Below are positions 27,144-35,470 of a stretch of DNA of 64,000 nt, piece after piece. The position numbers and the translations under genes were made by a program. Under the pieces are notes generated by a model. That model was not told the DNA's origin, ran no database searches, and was given only the letters and a program-made list of their open reading frames with translations. The DNA lies in contig CAZBPM010000021.1 of NCBI GenBank assembly GCA_964493785.1, positions 23,095 to 87,094 on the forward strand. The letters run 5' to 3'. Within the stretch, counting starts at the first letter, position 1. Each line of letters begins with the position of its first letter. This DNA comes from Hyphomicrobium_A sp964493785 (lineage in GTDB: Bacteria; Pseudomonadota; Alphaproteobacteria; Rhizobiales; Hyphomicrobiaceae).

Positions 27144-28508
27144 TTGTCTCTGCGCAATCGTCTTTTGGTTTCGGTATTTGCCACGCTGCTGCTGAGCCTT
27201 ATCGCCGGCGGCGCATTCACCTATTGGCATGCCGTCGCCAAGATCGAGACCGAGATGAATGCCGCCATTGGCGTCGGCAGCCGCATCGCGCGCAATGCTG
27301 TCGATGACTGGGAGGAAGCCACTGACCCGGCCCGCCGGCTCGCGCTTCTCGTTGCCGATTTCGAGGGCGACCGGCATCTTCGCGCAACGTTGGTCGATCC
27401 TGCTGGCAAAGAGCTGCAGACCTCCGAGGTCGCGCACGCCGAGACCCCCGCTCCCGATTGGCTGGTCTCGCTCTTGGCTCCCCCGATCAAGAAGGTCGCC
27501 GTCGACCTGCCGGAGGTCTTCGACCGCTTCGGAACGGTCGTGCTGCAGACAGATCCCCGCAACGAAGTCGCCGAGGTCTGGAGCGACGTCTGGCTCACGC
27601 TCAGCGTTCTCACCATCTTCTGCACGCTGGTGCTCGCCTTCATCTACTGGACACTGGCCGCAACCATCAGGCCGCTGCGCAGCCTCACCGTGGCCTTCGC
27701 CCGCGTCGGCGACGGAAACTACCGCGAGCGCCTCAATGAGCGCGGCCCGCTCGAGCTGGTACATTTGTCGCAGAGCTTCAACCAGATGGTGGAGCGACTC
27801 GCCGGGTCCGAGGCGCAGAACAAACGCCTGCAGCAGCAGCTGACGACGGTGCAGGACGAGGAGCGCGCCGACCTCGCCCGCGACCTGCACGACGAAATCG
27901 GCCCCTTACTGTTTGCAGCCGATGTCGATGCCGTTGCCATCGAGCAGCTCGCCAAGGCCGGCGAGTACGACGCGATCCCGCACCGCGTCGGCATCATCCG
28001 CGAAGCCATCGGCCGGATGCAGCGCCACGTGCGTGACATTCTGGGCCGTCTGCGCTCCGCCATGCTGCTTGACGTCGGACTGGCCCACGCCATCGACAAT
28101 CTCGTAGCTTTTTGGCGCGCCCACAGGCCCAAGCTCGTCTTCACCGTGGACGTCCCCGAGGAAAGCTTCGGCGAGGTCGTTGACGGAACCATCTACCGCG
28201 TCGTGCAGGAAAGCATCAGCAACGCCGTCCGGCATGGAAGCCCCACCAATATTAACATTCTCGTTAGGGCTAACCTCGACGGCTCGATCGATATCCGCGT
28301 ATCTGACGACGGCTGCGGCCTCAAGCCGGGCGGCACCAGGGGCCTTGGCATCGTCGGCATGCGCGAGCGCGTCTCGACCCTCGGTGGCGTTCTTGACGTA
28401 ACCAATCGCGCTGACGGCGACGGCGTAGTCGTATCGGCCCAACTTCCGGCGCGCAGTGCCCGTGCCATCGCGCCATCTCATGAAATGCACCAGGGAATGC
28501 TCCAATGA
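27144..28508 (+). CDS. NarL-type sensor histidine kinase
   Basis: A 454-residue membrane sensor. It has two membrane segments (about residues 7-28 and 152-172), an extracytoplasmic region of about 120 residues between them, a HAMP linker (IRPLRSLTVAFARVGDGNY) and a HisKA_3 dimerisation domain with the phosphorylated His in DLARDLHDEIGPLL. The HATPase domain shows VVQESISNAVRHG (N box), VSDDGCGL (G1) and GLGIVGMRERV (G2). The start is TTG at 27144 with GAGGA upstream. It overlaps its response regulator by four bases (ATGA). The signal sensed is unknown. The gene downstream, a truncated hemoglobin, might be a target. Confidence 0.93.
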   Translation: MSLRNRLLVSVFATLLLSLIAGGAFTYWHAVAKIETEMNAAIGVGSRIARNAVDDWEEATDPARRLALLVADFEGDRHLRATLVDPAGKELQTSEVAHAETPAPDWLVSLLAPPIKKVAVDLPEVFDRFGTVVLQTDPRNEVAEVWSDVWLTLSVLTIFCTLVLAFIYWTLAATIRPLRSLTVAFARVGDGNYRERLNERGPLELVHLSQSFNQMVERLAGSEAQNKRLQQQLTTVQDEERADLARDLHDEIGPLLFAADVDAVAIEQLAKAGEYDAIPHRVGIIREAIGRMQRHVRDILGRLRSAMLLDVGLAHAIDNLVAFWRAHRPKLVFTVDVPEESFGEVVDGTIYRVVQESISNAVRHGSPTNINILVRANLDGSIDIRVSDDGCGLKPGGTRGLGIVGMRERVSTLGGVLDVTNRADGDGVVVSAQLPARSARAIAPSHEMHQGMLQ

Positions 28509-29116
28509 AGATCCTGCTGGTAGACGATCATATTGTGGTCCGCGAGGGCGTTCGCCGTCTGCTGTCCGGAATGAGCGGTGCCGAGATCCACGAAGCCTCC
28601 ACCGGCGAGGAAGCGCTCGCCATGTTCCGCGAGATCAAGCCCGAGCTTGTCCTGCTCGATCTCAATCTCACGGGGATCGGCGGCCTGGAGCTTCTGCGGC
28701 GGCTCCTGAGCGAGGACGAGAAGTTGCGCGTCGTCGTCTTCTCGATGCACGCCGAGCCGATCTACGCCGCCCGAGCATTGCGCCTCGGCGCGCGCGGTTA
28801 CGTGAGCAAGAGCGCTGGCGCCGACGAACTCGTCACCGCGGTGAAGAAGGTCGCGGAAGGTGGTCGCTACGTGGAGCGCGAGATAGCGGGCGAGCTGGCA
28901 TTTACGCAGCTCTCCGCCGAGGATCCGCTGCAACAACTCACCATGCGCGAGATCGAGATCCTCCGTCTGCTGGGCGAGGGCAACAGCCTGACCGAGATCG
29001 CCCAGACCATCGGCGTCGCCTACAAAACGGTTGCCAACACCTGCTCGATCATCAAGAGCAAGCTGGGTGTCGAGCGCACCGCCGATCTCATCCGCGTCTC
29101 CATGGAAATGAAGTAG
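28505..29116 (+). CDS. NarL/FixJ-family response regulator
   Basis: The 203-residue regulator pairs with the histidine kinase just upstream. The receiver domain begins MKILLVDDHIVVREGVRRLL, has the phosphoacceptor Asp in LVLLDLNLTGIGG, the Thr/Ser switch at VVFSMHAEP and the Lys in GYVSKSAG. The C-terminal LuxR-type helix-turn-helix is LTMREIEILRLLGEG, then SLTEIAQTIGVAYKTVANTC and KSKLGVERTADLIRVS. The serine/asparagine at VANTCS replaces the more usual VSNHLSN pattern. The DNA target is not known; a terminator follows at 29258-29300. Confidence 0.93.
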   Translation: MKILLVDDHIVVREGVRRLLSGMSGAEIHEASTGEEALAMFREIKPELVLLDLNLTGIGGLELLRRLLSEDEKLRVVVFSMHAEPIYAARALRLGARGYVSKSAGADELVTAVKKVAEGGRYVEREIAGELAFTQLSAEDPLQQLTMREIEILRLLGEGNSLTEIAQTIGVAYKTVANTCSIIKSKLGVERTADLIRVSMEMK

Positions 29117-29257
29117 ACCGGCCGTCTGCTCCGGCGCAGCCCGAGCGCGACATCTCGCGCACCCTCGCGGGAATTTCAGCAAAACCTGCCCGGGAAATAT
29201 TCCCTGTGGGCGGGTCGGGCACGCCCGCTAATCTTCCCCCGCCGCGCACTTACGGAC

Positions 29258-29300
29258 AGGACGCCGTGGTGACCCGTTGCCCGGCGTCCTTCCGCTTTTT
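29258..29300 (+). terminator. Rho-independent terminator after the two-component pair
   Basis: AGGACGCCG at 29258-29266 pairs perfectly with CGGCGTCCT at 29282-29290, with a 15-base loop, followed by TCCGCTTTTT. It probably ends the histidine kinase/response regulator transcript. It lies 140 bases after the stop codon. Confidence 0.65.
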
Positions 29301-29344
29301 CTCGGGCAGCCTTGCTCGACGACCCAGCCCCGCGCCGCTTTCCG

Positions 29345-29800
29345 TCAGCCTGTGTTGATCAGCATTGTCGTGACGCGCGTGAACGGCGTCATCAGCCGGG
29401 CTTTCACATCAGCGGGCAGTCCGACGCGATCGATGGCGAGCGCCATGCAGCGGAGCCACGCGTCCCTCGCCTCGGCCTTGATCTCCACGTGCTCGTGCAT
29501 CTCGCGCACGTTCGAATGACCATGCTTCTGCACGTAGAGCCGTGGTCCACCAAGAAAGCCCGACAGGAAGTTGAGCTGTTCGATGCGCGAGTGCGCGACC
29601 CCATGACCGCGCATGTGCAGCAGGTGCAGGTCGCGCCCTTCCGGCTCGAACTCCACGATGTCGTAGAACGTCTCGACGATGCTCCGCAGGCCCTCTTCTC
29701 CGCCGCAGAGATCATAGAGCGACGGGGTCGGTCGATTTGCCGGGCTGGCCGTCGGACCGGCTAAATTGTTGGATGCCTCGGCTGGCGCATCGCCCGTCAT
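29345..29800 (-). CDS. Truncated hemoglobin (globin-like heme protein)
   Basis: The 151-residue protein has a disordered N-terminus of about 25 residues followed by a truncated globin fold: SLYDLCGGEEGLRSIVETFY, LHLLHMRGHGVAHSRIEQ and LNFLSGFLGGPRLYVQKHGH. The phenylalanine and tyrosine positions and the proximal His in KHGHSNVREMH suit a group II (GlbO-like) globin. Such proteins bind oxygen or NO. It is convergent with the two-component genes and is a single-gene unit. Confidence 0.85.
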   Translation of the reverse strand: MTGDAPAEASNNLAGPTASPANRPTPSLYDLCGGEEGLRSIVETFYDIVEFEPEGRDLHLLHMRGHGVAHSRIEQLNFLSGFLGGPRLYVQKHGHSNVREMHEHVEIKAEARDAWLRCMALAIDRVGLPADVKARLMTPFTRVTTMLINTG

Positions 29801-29900
29801 CGGTGTCTCCCGGCTTCTCCTTTTGCCGTCGACAACAGCTCGTTTCCGGCCGCTAGGCCCTGATCAAAATCAAGCGGCGATGTCACAGGTCCGCGCGCAT

Positions 29901-29937
29901 AAAAAAAGCGCGCATGGCTCAGATGAACCATGCGCGC
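29901..29937 (-). terminator. Rho-independent terminator for the gmaS operon
   Basis: Read on the minus strand, GCGCGCATGG and CCATGCGCGC (29908-29917 and 29928-29937) form a perfect 10-bp stem with a 10-base loop, followed by seven T residues (29901-29907). It lies 18 bases after the gmaS stop and should end the mgsABC-gmaS transcript. Confidence 0.88.
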
Positions 29938-29954
29938 CCAATTCCCGCTTTTAC

Positions 29955-31283
29955 TTAGACGTCGAGCGTGTTGTCGCGCTCCCACTGCGTGAAGTGAGAA
30001 GCGTACTGGTTCCACTCGTTGGTCTTGAGTTTGATGTAGGCGGCGGAGAACTCTTCGCCGAGAGCGCTCTTGAGCGACGTGTCCTTGTCGAAATTCCGGA
30101 TCGCGTCGAGAAGGTTGAGCGGCAGCTTCGGCGCGTCGGTCACCGTATGGCCGAGCTGGTACATGTCGATGTCGTAGCGACGCCCCGGATGTGCGTTCGA
30201 CTCGATGCCGTCGAGACCGGCAGCAATGATGACGGCTTGCAGAAGGTAGGGGTTGGCAGCGCCGTCCGGCAGGCGAAGCTCGAACCGGCCCTTGCCGGGG
30301 ACGCGCACCATGTGCGTGCGGTTGTTGCCGGTCCAGGTGACGGTGTTGGGCGCCCAGGTCGCGCCGGAAACCGTGCGCGGCGCGTTGATGCGCTTGTAGG
30401 AGTTGACGGTCGGGTTGGTGATCGCGGACAGCGCTTCGGCGTGTTTCATGATGCCGCCGAGGAACTTGTAGCCCTGCTGCGACAGGCCCATCTCGTCGGT
30501 GCCGTCAAGGAACGCATTCGATGTGCCGCTCGAATCCCACACCGAGATATGTGCGTGGCAACCGTTGCCGGTGAGACCCATGAAGGGCTTGGGCATGAAC
30601 GTCGCGCGCAGGCCGTGCTTCTCGGCGACTGTTCTCGTCATGTACTTGAAGAACGAGTGGCGGTCGGCGGTGATCAGAGCGTCATCGAAGCTCCAGTTCA
30701 TCTCGAACTGGCCGTTGGCGTCCTCGTGGTCGTTCTGGTAGGCACCCCAACCGAGTTCCTGCATGTAGTCGCAGATCTCGGCGATAACATCGTAACGGCG
30801 CATCAAGGCTTGCTGGTCGTAACAAGGCTTCGCTGCGGTGTCCTTATGATCGGAAATCGCGGTGCCGTCCGGCAGCGTCAGGAAGAACTCGCACTCGACG
30901 CCGGTCTTCACGCGAAGTCCGAGCGCCGCGGCCCTGGCGACGAGGTGCTTCAGGACCACGCGAGGCGCCTGCGCAACGAGCTTGTCTTCCATCACGCAGT
31001 CGGCTGGCAACCAGGCGACTTCTTTCTTCCACGGCAGCTGGATCATGCCGGCCGGATCCGGCATGCCGAACATGTCGGGATGCGCTGGCGTCATGTCGAG
31101 CCAAGTGGCGAAACCGGCAAAGCCGGCTCCGTCTTTCTGCATCTCGGCGATCGCTGACGCCGGAACGAGCTTGGCACGCTGCCCACCAAACAGGTCGGTG
31201 AACGAGATCATGAAATAGCGAATGCCACGATCTTTCGCGACCTGCGCTAGATCGATCTTCACCTCGTGTGAATCGTGGGCCAT
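29955..31283 (-). CDS. gmaS: Gamma-glutamylmethylamide synthetase (GmaS), glutamine-synthetase family
   Basis: GmaS joins methylamine to glutamate using ATP, the entry step of the N-methylglutamate pathway. The protein is a glutamine synthetase homologue: RYFMISFTDLFGGQRAKLVP, VECEFFLTLPDG (metal-binding Glu), NDHEDANGQFEMNW, GNGCHAHISVWD, and the nucleotide/substrate segment FELRLPDGAANPYLLQAVII. Context with mgsABC makes the methylamide function much more likely than ordinary glutamine synthesis. I start at the ATG at 31283 (MAHDSHEV); a GTG at 31358 would add 25 residues with no clear family match. It is the last gene of the minus-strand operon. Confidence 0.9.
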   Translation of the reverse strand: MAHDSHEVKIDLAQVAKDRGIRYFMISFTDLFGGQRAKLVPASAIAEMQKDGAGFAGFATWLDMTPAHPDMFGMPDPAGMIQLPWKKEVAWLPADCVMEDKLVAQAPRVVLKHLVARAAALGLRVKTGVECEFFLTLPDGTAISDHKDTAAKPCYDQQALMRRYDVIAEICDYMQELGWGAYQNDHEDANGQFEMNWSFDDALITADRHSFFKYMTRTVAEKHGLRATFMPKPFMGLTGNGCHAHISVWDSSGTSNAFLDGTDEMGLSQQGYKFLGGIMKHAEALSAITNPTVNSYKRINAPRTVSGATWAPNTVTWTGNNRTHMVRVPGKGRFELRLPDGAANPYLLQAVIIAAGLDGIESNAHPGRRYDIDMYQLGHTVTDAPKLPLNLLDAIRNFDKDTSLKSALGEEFSAAYIKLKTNEWNQYASHFTQWERDNTLDV

Positions 31284-31389
31284 CGGAGTTTTCCCAATCG
31301 TCTCGGTTACATTGACCTTAGTGACGGCCGGCTTCCCGAATAGTCCGAAGAGTTTCACGGCCGCCCGTCCAGGAGTTAGAGTCCAAACG

Positions 31390-32718
31390 TTAGAAGTTGC
31401 CCTGTCCCGGGATCCAGCCTGTACCAGCGAGCGGCACGCGCGCCATGGCGGCGGCCTCGATGGTCAGAGCGCACAGATCTTCAGGCGTAAGGTTGTGCAC
31501 GTGATTATGGCCACAGGCGCGCGCGATGGTCTGCGCCTCCAGCGTCATCACCTTGAGGTAGTTGGCGAGCCGCCGTCCGGCGAGCACCGGATCGAGACGA
31601 CGCGACAGCTCCGGATCCTGCGTGGTGATACCGGCCGGATCCTTGCCCTCGTGCCAGTCGTCGTAGGCGCCGGCTGTCGTGTGCAGCTTCTGGTACTCAG
31701 CTTCCAGCGCGGGGTCGTTGTCGCCGAGCGCGATGAGCGCCGCGGTACCAACCGAGACTGCATCTGCACCGAGGGCCAGAGCCTTCGCGACGTCGGCACC
31801 GTTGCGAATGCCGCCTGACACGATGAGCTGCACCTTGCGATGCATGCCGAGATCCTGCAGCGCCTGCACGGCCGGACGGATGCACGCGAGCGTCGGCTGG
31901 CCGACATGCTCGATGAACACTTCCTGCGTTGCAGCCGTGCCGCCCTGCATTCCGTCGACGACGACGCAGTCCGCACCGGCTTTCACGGCGAGCGCGACGT
32001 CGTAGTAGGGACGTGCGCCACCCACCTTGATGTAGATGGGCTTCTCCCAGTTGGTGATCTCGCGCAGCTCGAGGATCTTGATCTCGAGATCGTCGGGACC
32101 GGTCCAGTCGGGATGGCGGCAGGCCGAGCGCTGGTCGATGCCCTTCGGCAGCGTGCGCATCTCTGCGACGCGGTCGGAAATCTTTTGGCCGAGCAGCATG
32201 CCGCCGCCGCCGGGCTTCGCGCCTTGGCCGACCACCACCTCGATGGCGTCAGCTTTCCTGAGGTCGTCGGGGTTCATGCCGTAGCGCGAGGGCAGATACT
32301 GATAGACCAGCGTCTGCGATTGCCCGCGCTCCTCCGGCGTCATGCCGCCGTCGCCCGTCGTCGTCGACGTGCCGGCGATCGTCGCGCCGCGGCCGAGCGC
32401 CTCCTTGGCGTTCGCCGACAGCGAGCCGAAGCTCATGCCGGCAACGGTGATGGGAATCTTCAGCTCGATTGGCTTCTTGGCGAAGCGCGTGCCGATCACG
32501 ACATTCGTCGAGCACTTCTCGCGATAGCCCTCGAGCGGGTAGCGCGACATGGATGCGCCCAGGAACAGCAGGTCGTCAAAGTGCGGGACCTTGCGCTTGG
32601 CGCCGCCGCCGCGAATGTCGTAGATGCCGGTCGTTGCGGCGCGGCGGATTTCGGACAGCGTGTAGTCATCGAATACGGACGACTTGCGCGGCGTTGTCGG
32701 AGGATTGTGATAGCTCAT
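31390..32718 (-). CDS. mgsC: N-methylglutamate synthase subunit C (MgsC), FMN-binding
   Basis: The 442-residue subunit is homologous to the FMN-binding synthase domain of glutamate synthase: PITVAGMSFGSLSANAKEAL, GATIAGTSTTTGDGGM, IEVVVGQGAKPGGGGML, IYIKVGGARPYYDVALAVKAG, VDGMQGGTAATQEVF and LIVSGGIRNGADVAKALALGADAV. With MgsA and MgsB it makes N-methylglutamate from gamma-glutamylmethylamide. The start overlaps the stop of mgsB (ATGA), so translation is coupled. In canonical glutamate synthase these parts are one long chain; their separation into three genes is the usual arrangement for N-methylglutamate synthase. Confidence 0.93.
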   Translation of the reverse strand: MSYHNPPTTPRKSSVFDDYTLSEIRRAATTGIYDIRGGGAKRKVPHFDDLLFLGASMSRYPLEGYREKCSTNVVIGTRFAKKPIELKIPITVAGMSFGSLSANAKEALGRGATIAGTSTTTGDGGMTPEERGQSQTLVYQYLPSRYGMNPDDLRKADAIEVVVGQGAKPGGGGMLLGQKISDRVAEMRTLPKGIDQRSACRHPDWTGPDDLEIKILELREITNWEKPIYIKVGGARPYYDVALAVKAGADCVVVDGMQGGTAATQEVFIEHVGQPTLACIRPAVQALQDLGMHRKVQLIVSGGIRNGADVAKALALGADAVSVGTAALIALGDNDPALEAEYQKLHTTAGAYDDWHEGKDPAGITTQDPELSRRLDPVLAGRRLANYLKVMTLEAQTIARACGHNHVHNLTPEDLCALTIEAAAMARVPLAGTGWIPGQGNF

Positions 32719-33404
32719 CAGTAGGCGTCCGCGTTGTCGATGTTGAAGGTATAGAGCTTGCGGGCCGAGCCGTAGCGGCGGAAGTCCTTGGGCTTCACGC
32801 CGTTGAGACCGGAGCGCTTGAGAAGATTGTCGATGAGCTCCAGGTGCTCGTCGCGCATCTCCTTCTCGATGCAGTCGGCACCGAGGCTCTTCACCGATCC
32901 GCGCACGAAAAGGCGAGCTTCGTAGATCGAGTCGCCCAGTGCGTCGCCGGCGTCGCCGAACACGACCAGATTGCCGGTCTGCGCCATGAACGCCGACATA
33001 TGGCCGATGTTGCCTTTGACGACGATGTCGATGCCCTTCATCGAGATGCCGCAGCGCGAGGAAGCATTACCCTCGACGACCAGCATCCCGCCGCGGCCGG
33101 TGGCCCCGGCATATTGGCTGACGTCGCCTTTGACGACGACCTTGCCCGACATCATGTTCTCGGCGGCACCTGGTCCGGCCGAGCCGTGAACCGTGATGTT
33201 CGCCTGCTTGTTCATGCCGGCGACGTAGTAGCCGACGCTGCCCTTGATATCGATGTTGAGCGGTGCATCGACGCCGACTGCGACGGCGTGCGTGCCCTTG
33301 GGATTGAGGATTTCCCACTGCGTCTCGTTGGTGCCGGACGTCTGCTTGTGCAGAAGCTCGTTGAGATCGCGCAGGCTTGAAGAGTTGAGATCGACGGTGC
33401 GCAT
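32718..33404 (-). CDS. mgsB: N-methylglutamate synthase subunit B (MgsB), GXGXG domain
   Basis: The 228-residue subunit corresponds to the C-terminal GXGXG beta-helix domain of glutamate synthase. The repeated glycine turns are visible in GSVGYYVAGMNKQANITVHG, SGKVVVKGDVSQYAG, GGMLVVEGNASSRCG, DIVVKGNIGHM and NLVVFGDAGDALG. Such domains are structural and line the ammonia (here methylamine) channel. It lies three bases after mgsA and overlaps mgsC. Confidence 0.92.
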   Translation of the reverse strand: MRTVDLNSSSLRDLNELLHKQTSGTNETQWEILNPKGTHAVAVGVDAPLNIDIKGSVGYYVAGMNKQANITVHGSAGPGAAENMMSGKVVVKGDVSQYAGATGRGGMLVVEGNASSRCGISMKGIDIVVKGNIGHMSAFMAQTGNLVVFGDAGDALGDSIYEARLFVRGSVKSLGADCIEKEMRDEHLELIDNLLKRSGLNGVKPKDFRRYGSARKLYTFNIDNADAY

Positions 33405-33407
33405 CGG

Positions 33408-34304
33408 TCAGCGCTCCCAGAAATAGACGGTTGCGGGTTCGGGTTCCCAGACGCGGGCCCCATCGATGCCGGGCAGGCCGACGAGCGCGCGGTATTCGGA
33501 GCCGAATGCCACATACTGATCGGTTTCCGCCATGACAGCGGGCTTGCAGGCGATCGGGTCGCGCACCACGGCGAAGCCGTTCTTGGTGCCGACGACGAAG
33601 GTGAAGAAGCCGTCGAGATCGTCGAGGCTCTTCTGCAGCGCCTCACCGAGGTTCATGCCCTGCTTGATGCGCCACGAGATATATGCAGCCGCCACTTCGG
33701 TATCGTTCTCGGTCTCGAACGTCATGCCGTCGTGGATCAGCTCGCGCCGCACGTTGGGATGGTTCGACAGCGACCCATTGTGCACGAGGCACTGGTCAGG
33801 GCCGGTTGAGAACGGATGGGCGCCCATGGTGGTCACCGCAGACTCGGTCGCCATGCGCGTATGGCCGATCGAGTGGGAGCCCTGCATCTTGGCAAGGTCG
33901 AACTGCGTTGCGACCTGCGTCGGATAGCCGACTTCCTTGAAGATCTCGATCGACTCGCCCGAGCTCATGATGCGCAGCTCCGGATGACCGGTGCGCAGCG
34001 CCTCGCGGGCCGCCAGAAGCTTGTCTGACGGCACCGTCAGCACAGCGTGCGTCGACTTGCGGTCGAGGCTGACGTCAGCGCCGAGAGCCTTGGAAATGGC
34101 TGCGGTCAGGCCGGCGAATTGCACATCCGGATTGGGCGACTGCAGCGTGATCTTGGCCTTGCCGCTAGCGGGCGCGCCATAGATGGCGAAACCTGCAGAG
34201 TCAGGGCCGCGCTCGCACATGGTGCCGAGCATGGTACTTGTGAGCTCGCCGAGGCGAGGCTCCAATTTGGCGTCCTTCAGGAACAGGCCGACGATGCCAC
34301 ACAT
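33408..34304 (-). CDS. mgsA: N-methylglutamate synthase subunit A (MgsA), class II glutamine amidotransferase
   Basis: The 298-residue subunit has the N-terminal nucleophile fold of class II amidotransferases. Cys2 of MCGIVGLF is the catalytic nucleophile, and RGPDSAGFAIYG, IGHTRMATES and CLVHNGSLSNHPNVRREL follow. In this pathway it releases methylamine from gamma-glutamylmethylamide and passes it to the FMN subunit. It is the first gene of the mgsABC-gmaS operon; a palindromic candidate operator lies about 80 bases upstream. Confidence 0.93.
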   Translation of the reverse strand: MCGIVGLFLKDAKLEPRLGELTSTMLGTMCERGPDSAGFAIYGAPASGKAKITLQSPNPDVQFAGLTAAISKALGADVSLDRKSTHAVLTVPSDKLLAAREALRTGHPELRIMSSGESIEIFKEVGYPTQVATQFDLAKMQGSHSIGHTRMATESAVTTMGAHPFSTGPDQCLVHNGSLSNHPNVRRELIHDGMTFETENDTEVAAAYISWRIKQGMNLGEALQKSLDDLDGFFTFVVGTKNGFAVVRDPIACKPAVMAETDQYVAFGSEYRALVGLPGIDGARVWEPEPATVYFWER

Positions 34305-34364
34305 TCTTTATGGTCCCCACGGGCTTGACTTCTTAAACCACCTTAGCAGGCCCTGCCGGGTAGT

Positions 34365-34673
34365 TCAACTGCTATGAATAGAATTTTCCCTAGAGGCAAC
34401 TCCGCCGCGGTGCTTCCAGACCTCGTAGCGGATGCGCGCGATGCGATATGCGTCAGGAATCGACAGCGCCCAGACAAACAAGCCGGCCGCTGAGCGGCCG
34501 ATGAAAGATGTCTCCGGACCGGTCGTATGCCAGCACAGAAGCGCCAGCAGGAGCGAGAAAAAAGCAAAGCCCAGCCCGCGCAATTGCGCTCCGGCCGCCA
34601 CGTGGCCGGCGCCGGGTGCGAGGATCGCGAGTGCGAGTACGAGGCGAGGATTGATCGGCGGCTTCGCTGTCAT
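34365..34673 (-). CDS. Small membrane protein, function unknown
   Basis: A 102-residue protein with two or three hydrophobic segments (about residues 11-25, 32-46 and 60-70) and a cytoplasmic-looking basic tail. APGAGHVAAG near residue 19 is a glycine-rich turn often seen in short bacterial membrane proteins that form hairpins. It overlaps the stop of the upstream gene (ATGA) and its end contains the candidate mgs operator. I assign no function. Confidence 0.65.
   Translation of the reverse strand: MTAKPPINPRLVLALAILAPGAGHVAAGAQLRGLGFAFFSLLLALLCWHTTGPETSFIGRSAAGLFVWALSIPDAYRIARIRYEVWKHRGGVASRENSIHSS
34384..34400. promoter_or_regulatory. Candidate operator upstream of mgsA (7-3-7 imperfect palindrome)
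   Basis: TTTTCCC-TAG-AGGCAAC lies about 80 bases before the mgsA start, inside the end of a small upstream gene. Its right ten bases (TAGAGGCAAC) are identical to the palindrome at 37784-37800, and both halves fit the pattern seen at 44043-44059. Probably a site for the XRE-cupin regulator encoded at 43192; binding is inferred. Confidence 0.5.
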
Positions 34674-35341
34674 GCGGCGTCAGCCTGACGGAACGAAGAA
34701 ATTTTGCTGCGAACCGCGTGCAGCTGCTCCAGCACCGCTGCGAAATCATCGCCGGTGAGGCGCGCGTTCTCGAACACGGACTGCCTCAACAATAGATAGT
34801 CGCCGCGCTTGCCTTCGGCGGCCTGGCGCACGATTCGCACGCCCCGATCGGTGACGGCGATTTCTTTGACCTTAGGATCCTCGAGGATGCCGGCAATCAG
34901 CAGCCCGAGCTCATCGAGCAGCGCGCCGGCTCCGATGTCTCCGCGAATGACGAGCTCTGAAGGCAATCCAGGCGGCGCATCGAGCCGGTGCTGGAAGCGC
35001 GAAAGGAGGGAATAGAACTCGGTGCCGCAATGGCGCACCACGATAGAGAATCCGGGCAGCCCGGGATGACGATCGAGCAGCGTGGTCGATTGCCAGAGCT
35101 GCGGTAGGCGACGGATCGTCATGGTGTCCAGCACGAGGTCGACGTGCACGCCGCGCCCCCGGTGCGAACCTGACAGAATTGAAAAACCGTCCTCGCGATG
35201 GCTGAGCTTGGAGCGATCGAGCACCGCGGAGCACTCGTCAAGCAGGCCTCTACGCCTTGCGTTGGCGGCGCGATGATCCTTCGCGGCGATATAGGACACC
35301 GCGGCAATGCCTGTAGCAGCGATAAGCAGAGTGACTGACAT
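34670..35341 (-). CDS. Hypothetical protein with N-terminal membrane anchor
   Basis: The 223-residue product from the ATG at 35341 has one hydrophobic segment (residues 2-18) and a cytoplasmic body with no motif I recognise. Segments such as GVHVDLVLDTMTIRRLPQLW and FSIVVRHCGTEFYSLLSRF suggest an alpha/beta fold. A longer frame adds 11 residues without support. It overlaps the next small membrane protein by four bases, so the two form one unit between the permease operon and mgs operon. A link to methylamine use is possible from position only. Confidence 0.65.
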   Translation of the reverse strand: MSVTLLIAATGIAAVSYIAAKDHRAANARRRGLLDECSAVLDRSKLSHREDGFSILSGSHRGRGVHVDLVLDTMTIRRLPQLWQSTTLLDRHPGLPGFSIVVRHCGTEFYSLLSRFQHRLDAPPGLPSELVIRGDIGAGALLDELGLLIAGILEDPKVKEIAVTDRGVRIVRQAAEGKRGDYLLLRQSVFENARLTGDDFAAVLEQLHAVRSKISSFRQADAA

Positions 35342-35388
35342 GTTGTTTGACCGCCTGCGCTCGCTGAGCAGCATTTCGATTTAAGGGA

Positions 35389-35422
35389 AAGCGATCCCCG
35401 GGTGGTCGGCCGGGGATCGCTT
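35389..35422 (-). terminator. Terminator-like hairpin after the permease operon
   Basis: AAGCGATCCCCG (35389-35400) and CGGGGATCGCTT (35411-35422) form a perfect 12-bp stem with a 10-base loop. On the minus strand it is followed by TTTCCCTTAA. It lies 49 bases downstream of the permease stop. The weak T-tract leaves some doubt. Confidence 0.65.
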
Positions 35423-35470
35423 AGGCGGCCGCGCGCGAGAAGGGTTACGCGCGGCGCGCCGTTTCGGGTC

